A stretch of DNA of 64,000 bases from assembly GCA_037179335.1 (NCBI GenBank), contig JAKZHN010000014.1:62001-126000 (forward strand), in the 5' to 3' direction. This document shows positions 54,979 through 64,000 of this stretch, one piece after another. The notes under the pieces were generated by a model. That model made no database searches and had not been told where the DNA came from. It saw only the letters and a list, made by a program, of their open reading frames with translations. A program made the translations under genes and the position numbers. The stretch is from Cyclaneusma minus (lineage: Eukaryota > Ascomycota > Leotiomycetes > Marthamycetales > Marthamycetaceae). Numbering within the stretch: the stretch's first letter is position 1; every line of letters starts with the position of its first letter.

Positions 54979-57034
54979 ATGATGATCCAATCGGCAAAGG
55001 CAGGCGCCAGCTCGCTGGCACATGTTACAGCTAGAACGACAGCTCGAACTTTCTCCCGCACCTGCAGACTGCCCGCCATTTCTTCCATTGCCCCACGAAG
55101 CACCCTGAGCCTCGGTGCTGCATCGCCCTACCGCAGCTTCCAACGATCGCTGCACGCAACCGCCACCAGAATGTCGCAAACAAGAGCCGAGACTGATGCC
55201 TTTGGAGAGGTGCAGGTGCCCGCCGACAAGTACTGGGGAGCTCAGACCGAGCGGTCGCTGGAGAACTTCAAGATCAACCAGCCGCAGGATCGCATGCCGC
55301 CGCCCATTGTGAAGGCCTTTGGTATCTTGAAGGGTGCTGCTGCCACTGTCAACATGCAGTTCGGACTCGGTAGGATACCTTGCGTACTGGGGAAGAAAGC
55401 CGAAGCTCACGACTCTCATCAACTGCAGATCCCAAGATTGGAAAAGCTATCCAGCAAGCCGCCGCCGAGGTAGCCGACCTGAAACTCATCGACCACTTCC
55501 CTCTCGTTGTCTGGCAAACCGGTTCCGGTACCCAATCGAACATGAATGCGAACGAGGTTATCTCCAACCGTGCCATTGAGATCCTGGGTGGAAAGATGGG
55601 TAGTAAGAAGCCCGTGCATCCAAACGACCATGTCAACATGAGTGCATCTTCCAACGACACATTCCCTACTGTCATGCACATCGCCGCCGTCCTCGAGATC
55701 GAGGGCGAGCTTCTCCCAGCTCTCAAGAGCCTCCGCGACGCCCTGCAGATGAAAGTCGACGAGTTCGAAGCCAAGGGGATCATCAAGATCGGCCGAACTC
55801 ATTTGCAGGATGCCACGCCCCTGAAGCTTTCTCAGGAATTCTCCGGTTATGTTGCTCAGCTCGATCTCGGTATCAAGCGCGTCGAGGGGTCGCTCCCCGA
55901 GCTACGCATGTTGGCTCAGGGAGGAACGGCTGTGGGAACCGGCATTAACACATTCAAGGGCTTCGCCGAGGCCATTGCCTCTGAAGTGTCGAAGATAACC
56001 GGCACTGAATTCGTTACCGCACCCAACAAGTTCGAGGCCCTTGCCGCCCACGACGCCATCGTGCAGGCCTCGGGCTCGCTCAACACGCTTGCCGCTTCTC
56101 TCCACAAGATCGCCCAAGATATCCGATATCTTGGCAGTGGACCACGATGCGGATTAGGCGAGTTGAACTTGCCCGAGAACGAGCCTGGTAGCAGTATCAT
56201 GCCTGGTAAGGTCAACCCAACGCAATGTGAGGCGCTGACTATGGTTTGCGCCCAAGTTATGGGCAACCACGTGGCGGCTACGATTGGTGGCATGAACGGC
56301 CAATTCGAGTTGAACGTGTACAAGCCACTCTTGATCCGAAACTTGCTACACAGCATTCGTATTTTGTCCGATGGTATGCGCTCGTTTGAGAAGAACCTGG
56401 TTGTGGGCATGACCGCAAACGAGGAGAAGATTTCTTCTATCATGAAAGAATCGTTAGTGCCCCTTTTCCTATCGTAACTTCCTTTCGTCAATGCTTCGGT
56501 CTATGGGGTTTCATATATGAATTCGAAGCGCCATCACTACGGTAGCTACTGTTATGATGAGGCATTTCCATTCGTGTCATGCCCCAGACCCGTCTCAAAA
56601 TTGCCTATGATCATCTCGAGGGCTTTTCAAGGGGCTTGGGGCCTTTTTGTGGTCTTTTGTCTCTAGTTTCTGGCAATGTTTTTGCTATTATAGCGAGGGC
56701 CTTGAGATACCCCGGGGTACAAGGAAGGAGCTTCAGAGCGTCCCAAGTGCTGCCTGTGTTCTCCTGTATTCCAAACCAAGCATGTCTTAACCAAATGATT
56801 TAAAAAGCTGCTACAACAACTAACATGCCAAATTTCAGTCTCATGCTCGTCACCTGCCTCAACCCTAAAATTGGCTACGACATGGCCAGCAAGGTGGCCA
56901 AGAACGCGCACAAGAAGGGACTCACGCTGAAGGAGAGCGCTATGGAGCTCAAGGCCTTGAGCGAAGAGGACTACGACAAGCTCGTTCGACCGGAGCTCAT
57001 GGTTGGACCAAGTGAGTACAAGCGGAAGCTGTAA
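54979..57034 (+). CDS. FUM1: Fumarate hydratase, class II, with mitochondrial presequence
   Basis: Three exons: 54979-55369, 55429-56452 and 56839-57034, 536 aa. Intron 1 is 59 nt. Intron 2 is 386 nt (donor GTTAGT, branch CAACTAACA, acceptor TTTCAG) and sits before the C-terminal domain (KES/LMLVTCLNPKIGYDMASK). The first ~64 residues are rich in Arg, Ser and Ala with no acid, a clear mitochondrial transit peptide. An internal Met begins MSQTRAETDAFGEVQVPADK, where cytosolic fumarases start. Catalytic parts are intact: GSGTQSNMNANEV, SSNDTFPT, GRTHLQDATP and the signature GSSIMPGKVNP (about 383-393). It interconverts fumarate and malate in the TCA cycle and, in the cytosol/nucleus, clears fumarate and supports DNA damage responses. 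Confidence 0.96.
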
Positions 57035-57641
57035 GGAAGTGCATGTAGATAGCTGTCAATAACACGTCGAGCGATTTTGCGTGCTTAATGTTTTTTCGTG
57101 CTTATATCTTAAATTTACGTGCCCTGTTTCAGAGCGAGCATAGTATTTTTCGAGGCGATTCCGCGTTTAGCGGTAGTGAAGGACGTTTATCTTGCATTTC
57201 TGGGAGAAGCAGGTAGAATTACCTTTTAGGTTCGGATTTGTTACTTGCAGGCTTTGTTCTACATACTGCCCGCGCAAGCATCTCGTTCTCTCGTAAGGCC
57301 GGGAGAAGATCCTTGGGTTCTGGAAGTAGACGGTCGCGTTCTAGTATTAACAATCACATCGGGACTTCGGTCGGACTGCAGGCTAGGTATATAAGCTGTA
57401 TCTCGAAAGTATCGCCAAGCATGAATTAAAATGAGATCCGTAGGTAAGATACCTAGGTAGGATAGGAATATAAGAGAAGGAGAGAATTGGAATTTCCACA
57501 GCGAAAGCCTTGAGTTTAGGGGCAGGGGTGACTCGGGCAAGTTCCAAGTGAAGTATGGCCCCTGAATCCCTCACAATCAATCTTACCACTGCGGCACTGT
57601 ATGATCATCGCAAGGTAGTTGCTCCTCAATCAACACAAACC
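57035..57641. other. 3' flank of fumarase
   Basis: About 600 bp from the fumarase stop to the inverted-repeat element; contains the 3' UTR. No gene recognised. Confidence 0.5.
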
Positions 57642-57840
57642 TACCTTAGCGGAAGGGGGGGATCTGGAATTACGGTGTCGATACGGTATTTTGAAAATAA
57701 ACGGTGTTAATATTATTGCGTAATTAAAATTAATTATGCTATTACAATTAATTAAATAAAAATAATGATTTTATAGTGGCACAATTAATTTTAATTGGGC
57801 CATTGTAAAATTATTATTGCAATTATAATTTTACTTTATA

Positions 57841-58150
57841 GCTATTAGCTGCAAATTTAAAGCTATTTACAGCTATCAAATAGCCATTGGCTGTAAATTT
57901 AAAGCTATTTATAGCTATCAAGCAGTTAAATAATAGCATACTTGCTTGTATGCTTGCGCAGCTATTGGCTGCAAATTTGAAGCTATTTACATCTGCTAGA
58001 CAATTAGCAGCAGCAGCAGCAGCATGCTTACTTGGCTGCCTGCGCAGCTATAGCTATTGGGCCATTGGCTGCAAATTTAAAGCTGCTGCTGCTGCTGCTG
58101 CTAATTGCTTGCAGCTGGCAATTGTAAATAGCTTTAAATTTGCTTTATAT
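57841..58150. repeat. Degenerate tandem repeats inside the TIR element
   Basis: The phrase TTGGCTGCAAATTTAAAGCT (or a close variant) recurs at about 57845, 57887, 57965 and 58065, and once inverted at about 58119-58150. Two larger units of about 95 bp, each with GCGCAGCTAT before the phrase, are visible between 57930 and 58095. Confidence 0.7.
58001..58107. repeat. (AGC)6 / (GCT)7 inverted trinucleotide repeats
   Basis: CAATT followed by six AGC (58001-58023) faces seven GCT followed by AATTG (58082-58107). The two arms are perfectly complementary over 23 bases, with a 58-base spacer, so they can form a strong hairpin in single-stranded DNA or RNA. Confidence 0.85.
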
Positions 58151-58471
58151 AGCTATTGGCTAAAAGTAGCTTATATAATAATATTGTGAAATATATAATA
58201 TAATTAAAATGCTATAATAGTATAATAGTAAATATAAATGCTTATAAATTGTAAAAGTAAAAAAAAAAGTAAAAAAATATATAAATTTCAAATTCAAATT
58301 TAAATAAAGGCATTAAATAAAGGTATTTTTGCAATTTTTTAAAAATAGCAATTGCAAATATATAATAGTGGCGCAACGGAGTTGATACCGCCGTTTTTTT
58401 TTTCAACATTGCAACCGGTGGCGCAACTGTGTTTACATTGTAATTCCAAATCCCTCCGCTCTGCTAAGGTA

Positions 58472-61400
58472 ATTATTCAGTGTCGTGTATATCTGTGCAT
58501 AGCAACAGCTACTAACCGATGAAAATCACATAAAACCAACAGGCTCAACCGCTTACCGCCGCGGACTTATTAAAATTAGGTATTCTCTTCTTGCAACCAG
58601 ACATATTCCTTTCCGCTTGCCCCATGTTTCGGCGTCAGCCTACCAGGTGCTCGCATCCCGTAGGAGCCAGAAGTGATGAACCATCTCCGTCGTATGCCTT
58701 GCTTCATCTGCGTATTGGATTTGATTTGGTAGGAGAGGACTTTAGCTCTATGTAGCTGTTAAAATGAAACTGTACTGCACGGGGTGCGAGGGACTTGGTA
58801 CTGACTTGAAGTTAACAATACTCATCCGAACTTCAAGGAAGACTCCATGTCGAGATTTCGCTAGCCGCTCTACAAACTCCCGAAAGCTCCGTCACCTGCC
58901 CAGGAAATCCCTCAATTTAGGTTGATAAGCCATCGAGCTATAACCCATTCCTAGTCCATCAGATGGAACACTATATTTGGTGGAACACCTTTATTGCTCC
59001 TACGATCAGTCAGACAGCACTTTTGAGCGAGATTAAAGTGTGACGAGAAAAGTGTGAATACGGCTGGTAGCGCCCAAGTATCAAAAATCTCTCAGCTCCA
59101 AGTCCCTGGAAATATTGCAGGTCTTTTGGTACCTTTTAAATCCTTTGTGATATTCAAAGTCTTTTGGAATCTCGACTGCACGGACCCTTCAGTAGGCAGA
59201 CACAAGCTATAGACGCCGTGTCCCAGCTTACGCAGTAAGCCGGCGGGGAGACATGAGGCTGCCACGAGGAAGCCATAGCCAGCGGGCGGCTATAGGAGTT
59301 CGGCCTGCTGCTTACCACCTTGAGATGGAAAGAAAGCTCGTTGCCAAGAGGGGTAATTGGAGGCACAATTGTACAGCCATGTACTCGGCTCGGAGCATCT
59401 CACCTGTGCACTAGGACTGGACTAGCAGGACCCCTTTTCTTAGCTGAGAGAAGTGAAAAGAGAAGTCTTTTCCGGCCTTCTCAACGACAGCCTTGCGGAC
59501 TTCTCGTGGGCTTGTGGTGTACCTTGGTCCTTGCCCTCCGCAGCATCCCGCGCCGAAAAAAGTTCTGGGCGCGTCCAGACCGTGGGAGATCTCCGACACC
59601 TTGCCAGTCCGCGCGGCAACAACAGCGTCAATGCAGCGGATTCCAGCGGAGAAAGCTCGAAGTGCGGAAAAAGAAGGGTTTCTCTCGTTGTCGTAACACG
59701 GACATCGCCGCATATGATCGGCTTACTGCCTCGCTCGAAGCGGTATTGCTTGCATGAATGCAGTCCTGCTCTTGTCACCTGTCGTCTGGAGATCTTTGAA
59801 GTCTCTCGCATCGTGCCGGATCAGCATTCCTTTTTGCCGCTTTCGGCAGGCTAAATTGTTCGTGCACTGCCGGGACACAACTTAATGAAATGTCCGTCAA
59901 GATCCCGAAAGACATCGTCATGATGGCCTATAGTATGTTCCAGGGACCACGCTATGTTAGTCTGCCAAGACGCGGAATTTGGATATTTGCGTGCTGTACA
60001 TATTTTGATTTTCCTTGGCAACTGAGAGTCTGGTCTAATGCGATTTGGAATAGGGCTACGCGTGGCATTGTCCTTGATACTCGGCCATGGCAGTACATTA
60101 TTACTTGTATTTTATGTGCCTCTTATGATGTGCTGCAAGGATCAGGCCAGTTTGGCAGATCACCAACATAGCTCGGGCGGAAGAAGCCTTCAATGCGGAA
60201 ATTTCAGCCATGAGGCGGGAGAGGCTCACCATGGCCAGGATGGTGTCCCGAAGAAAGGAACATGAACCGACGACGGCACTGGACTGCCTACATGTAGCTG
60301 CCTCGACAGCCCGTCGCGCCATGCCTCCCTATCCGGCGACCAAGGCGACGTGCTCCGACTGAAGCAAGTCGTTCTGAGCCTTGGTGAAGGCTCTCAACAA
60401 CCGTCATGCCCTCATCCTGAGTCCTACCCCAAAGCTGTGGTCCAGCCTCTGCCTGCCCGGTGGCCTGCCGTCCTGTACCATCTCGTGGCAAACCGGATGG
60501 GGTATGGCTTGCGAATGCAAGTTGGTTCGAGGGGATGGTCACATGAGGAAAAGCGTCGTCAATCCCGCTCGGCACGTGGCGGCTACTTTTCTTGTCCTGA
60601 CTGCAGATGTCTGCTGCACCTCCAACGGCTGTGGATGAATCAAGCAAGTATGCTTCAGCCATTTTACGGACCCTTCAATCCACGTAGCCACAAACGTGGG
60701 GAAGTCCCCCTCACCCACGTGAGGGGCTGCATCCTACGTGCCACCCCCGAAGCCCTTGGACCACGAAATGCCCTTCTCTGGGTCAAGCTTCTACATCCCC
60801 TTTTGTCCCCGGTCCCTGGATACTCGTTCTTGGGCTCACCAGTCTTTAGTCTATATCGGTCCGGAGCCGGAGACCTGGGAATTTCCATTCTTGGACTCCG
60901 GATGTTGCCGCATTCTATCCCCAGGAACCTGGAAACTGGGGTGCTACTGCATGAATCAGAATGAATGTCCATAGAAGGCATATTACGATCTTGCCAAGAC
61001 TCGAGCCGCTTTGGGACCACCTCCGTCATGTACGACCGGTTTGTACATGTACCGTTGACATGCTTTGAACAATTGTCCTATACTACTACTCTACCGTTCA
61101 CACGAAGATACCAAAATACTTCTCGCCGGCATATCGAGTCCGAGAATTCCAAATTCAGCTCGTAGCGAGTTTCCAAAACCGGACCACACGAGGCATCCAA
61201 CCCTGGCGGCTACCTCTCTGCGAGCATATTTGACGATACTCCTTTATGGATCCAGCTGTGTCTGCAGGCTGCATTCAAGGATCAAATGCATCGCCAAGGC
61301 GGAGCAAACAGACGGCTCTCGACTCGACATCAGTCCCATGCAATACGAATCCAAACAAAGGTTTGGAGGCACCCAGCCCGCTCAACTCCTTCACATGGCA

Positions 61401-64000
61401 GACAGGGATCCCCCATCTGCTGATCGCTATTCAGCGGCGCCCTTCGTCGTCGAAGTCACCGAAGCTCTACGCATGTCGCGCAACCTTCTTCGTACAACAA
61501 CGAGATATGCCTGTACTAGCCACTTTTGTGCTCCTGCCGATTTGGTGAGAGGAAAGGTCACTCGGACTCGAAGCAGACTGAGATACTGCAGACTTGGCTG
61601 CCGCGTGGTTGCGCGCAGACTGCGGTTCGCCTCTTCGACACGCTGCCTCGGCCCAGCCCAAGACCCTGCGCTGTAACTTGGGATAATGCTGTAAGACGTG
61701 CAGCATAGGCACGGTCGCTTGGCTAAAAGAACCCTGGAGCAAGGTGCATTTGGCGATATGAAGTATACAATACTCCTGCAGCTACTGCTATCGGTAATCT
61801 CAAGCCAGAGACAACCACATGCGTCCTGGAAGATGTCCCTGATACTAACTGTTAGGTTTCAGCGCTTCAAAGAGAGCCCAAGATGACTCGCAGAATACCA
61901 GAAACTTTCTTTCCTAGTTCCTTTGCCTCAAGAACCACAAACGTCAGACCAACATTTGATATCCCCCTTGTGTCGCCCCAAGATAAACGAAGTCGGTCGG
62001 GCTTCACCGACTGACGTCTAAACCTGCCAAAGGGTGTGGATTCGGCGCTCCTGGAGAGGTTCCGTTTGGCACGTAGTACGGGATGCTGACCGTTGTCTTC
62101 ACCCGCCTCCCCAGGCATTCAGCGAAAGATCAGACGATGAGTTCGTCATTCGATCGATCTCGACGGGTGGCTGGGAACCCGAGATTCGGAGAAGGAGATA
62201 CAGATCTTGTGCGCATGTATCAGATTTTCAAATTCCCCATGTTCCCACACTGCGCACCAGATACAACAATTCTGAGATTCTGAAGTCGGCAGAGAGCCGA
62301 GTTGGGGGGCACTGTTGTGCTGAAATATACAGCATGGTACACGGCCCGCACAGTCATATATCCATTAATATCCACCCCAGATGGTGCAAGGGCAGGAAAA
62401 TTCCCCGGTGGCTCTGACTCTCGCTGACAAGTGTTAGTGACCTGAATGGCATCCGTCCCAGCGCCGACGGCAAGCTTCGATAGAAGCGGCTTTAAGGCCA
62501 AGTATGTTGCTGATGCATCTACATCAATGTAAGTCCTAAGAGCGGAAGCAGCGGCGGGCTTATGATTATTAATCGCAGAAGACCCGCCAAACACGAGACA
62601 CGCTTGGCTCTCAAAAGATTGATCTGAAGATTCTGAGTCAGGGAGCCAGGGACCAGGAGTTCATCTCATGTGGTGTGCGGAGTAGGGCAGAATCAAGAAA
62701 GTGAGGTCCGATGCATCTCGATCCATGGCAGCGCTGGGTTGAGCTTAGCGCAGATCAGCACAGCTAAAATGGCCACCCCCTGTCGGTCCCCATAGCAATT
62801 CTCAACATAATACCCATCTTTCGCGAAAATCCGATTCTGCTGATTTTAGGGCCGCCGGGATCATGCCAGAACAGGACGAGGGTCACCGTCTGACAATGTC
62901 TGTACGTTCATTGGTCTTTTCCATAGCCCTCTTGAATCACTTGGGATGCTCCGAGGCACCTAAGGGATAGGGACTATACATGTAGACTGTATACACACCT
63001 TATTCGTCCCGCTGTACAAGCGTAAGATGCCCCATAGAAGCAAATAAAAGCTGTCACAAACCTGGGGAACAGGCATCGGAATACCGGATAGTAATCCACG
63101 GACACCAATGCGTATTTCCCCGAACACCACTGTCTTGTCATTTGTCATCTCGTGGAGTACTAATCCAACATGTTAGCAGCTGGACACAGTCCTGGCAACC
63201 AGAGTCAATTTAAATTGATAGGGGCAATTACCAATTCGAGCTATCAGTTTTGGTTGGAGTTCCTTTTCAATGGACTATGTATCTTACCATCCGGCATCCA
63301 GATCCCCGGCTTGATCCCTGCCACGATTCCTCTACGCTCCGACGCTCTGTCGATAAGCGTCAAGCAATCCCCTGCTCAAAGCTCCCAATCCGTTCTTGAT
63401 CGACCTGAGGCTCGAAAGATGTCTCGCTGTGATGTCCATTCCGCGGCAAGGCTGGCCAGCCGCCCAGTCAAGCGCTGAGGGGCCGCAGCTGATTGGATGA
63501 GAACGGAAGGCATATTGTATGGGTGTGCGCTGGCATAGCACTGTCAGATTTTGTTTGTATCTGTTAACAAATGAATGTCGGTGCTATTCTTAGCTGGTGT
63601 TTGGTTACCCAGGCGGAGGATCGCTCCTTGCAGGCCAAGGCCAATCCTACCCCACATCTTGCAAAGCTGGGAGAACAAGCAAAGGTTGGGCCACTACACC
63701 CTCATGTCATCGGTGTTACCAGTCACTAAGGAATCCAGGCACAGGAGACTCCCTTTTCGCAATTCGCCATCGGCATTCCGTCTGTCTCAAGGCTTCTCCC
63801 TTAGGTATCACCAACAAGTCAATTTCCTCATCCGGCGGCAATTCATTTGAAATGTCTCTGCCAGTGACGTCCAGTCTTCAAGGGCTAGCAGTGCCAAGCG
63901 CCAGGACGCTGGGATGCGACCAGCACGCAGCAGCATTCCAGTGGCTGACGATGAAGATTCGATTGCGCGTGCTGTCATCCCAGCTTTTCGACTTTTCTGG
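58472..64000. other. 5.5-kb region without a convincing gene
   Basis: No family signature supports any of the open frames here, although some exceed 130 codons. TACATGTA occurs three times (60289, 61044 and 62977). A weak CTTGG-type patch lies at 59085-59175. Two stretches look like possible gene remnants: 60171-60362 (+), coding-like and helical, and 62420-62660 (-), with a GGSSAIN sequence as in GMC oxidoreductases. Both are weak. Confidence 0.5.
59085..59175. repeat. Degenerate ~20-bp repeat patch D
   Basis: CTCCAAGTCCCTGGAAATATT, GCAGGTCTTTTGGTACCTTTT, AAATCCTTTGTGATATT and CAAAGTCTTTTGGAATCTCG follow one another. They resemble the CTTGG-core units of patches A and B but are more diverged. 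Confidence 0.3.

Larger units (their letters stand above)
57644..58469. mobile_element. Non-autonomous TIR transposable element with TA target duplication
   Basis: Left end CCTTAGCGGAAGGG and, after a few more bases, ATCTGGAATTAC. Right end read inward gives CCTTAGCAGAGCGGAGGG then ATTTGGAATTACAATGT. The ends match as terminal inverted repeats of about 37 bp (57644-57680 and 58433-58469). Each end is flanked by TA (57642-57643 and 58470-58471), the target duplication of Tc1/mariner/pogo-type transposons. The 826-bp interior is extremely AT-rich (runs of TTAATTAAAA), has no transposase frame and contains tandem and inverted repeats. The motif GTGGCGCAAC occurs twice near the right end and GTGGCACAAT once near the left, like subterminal transposase sites. 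The AT richness and TA excess fit repeat-induced point mutation. Inferred: a MITE-like, inactive copy. Confidence 0.82.

Noticed and set aside
61065..61676. 203-codon plus-strand frame in the right-hand desert
   Set aside because: Arg/Ser/Leu-rich chance-like composition, no family signature, no splice or promoter support.
1..64000. CRISPR arrays, rRNA genes, intact transposases, integrated viral sequence or a secondary-metabolite core gene
   Set aside because: Looked for and not seen; the only mobile element supported by structure is the non-coding TIR element at 57644-58469.

Overview
The window is nuclear DNA of a filamentous ascomycete (Pezizomycotina). Genes are compact and lie on both strands. 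Most introns are 46-75 nt with GTRNGT donors, CTAAC/CTGAC branch sites and YAG acceptors, and intergenic gaps are 0.3-1.3 kb. The gene set fits this group: a complex I 21 kDa-type subunit, dynactin p150 with an N-terminal CAP-Gly domain, Mug190, an ECM33-type GPI wall protein, a VAN1/MNN9-family mannosyltransferase, and a gene with the N-terminal domain typical of fungal NLR-like proteins. I cannot fix the class from sequence alone.

Layout. 1-10 kb: 5' part of a Cwf18/CCDC12 splicing-factor gene (-), an FSH1 serine hydrolase (+), a secreted phytase-like esterase (+), an intron-containing tRNA-Asp (-) and the five-exon mug190 gene (+). 10-18.3 kb: dynactin p150 (-) and a TBC Rab-GAP (+), divergently arranged. 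18.8-28.4 kb: five genes of unknown function, mostly lineage-type proteins: a 122-aa protein in three exons, a coiled-coil protein, a 293-aa protein, a 411-aa protein and a gene with an NLR-type N-domain whose reading frame may be broken. 28.9-45.8 kb: a dense housekeeping block with a P-loop kinase, a PRELI/UPS protein, a Dot5-type peroxiredoxin, the complex I subunit, NatA catalytic subunit Ard1, an SDR, methionyl-tRNA synthetase divergent from Lto1, a Van1-type mannosyltransferase and the Mag1 DNA glycosylase. 45.8-52.9 kb: long gene-poor flanks around ECM33. 52.9-57 kb: a Ser/Pro-rich protein of unknown function and mitochondrial/cytosolic fumarase. 57-64 kb: nearly 7 kb with no convincing gene, containing an AT-rich inverted-repeat transposable element.

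Several gene models depend on splice sites and cannot be read from single open frames: the hydrolase intron is a multiple of three and hides in frame; the complex I subunit has a last exon of eight codons plus one base after a donor that overlaps an apparent stop; the SDR needs a GC-AG intron; the 122-aa and 479-aa proteins appear only after splicing.

The most notable non-genic signals are: (1) an 826-bp element at 57644-58469 with about 37-bp terminal inverted repeats starting CCTTAGC and flanked by TA, which looks like a non-autonomous Tc1/mariner-type element, with a CAG/CTG hairpin inside; (2) about tenfold excess of the palindrome TACATGTA, with all ten copies found outside exons; (3) four intergenic patches of degenerate ~20-bp units around a CTTGG core; (4) a ~98-bp foldback between two convergent genes. 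I found no CRISPR array, rRNA, virus or intact transposase.
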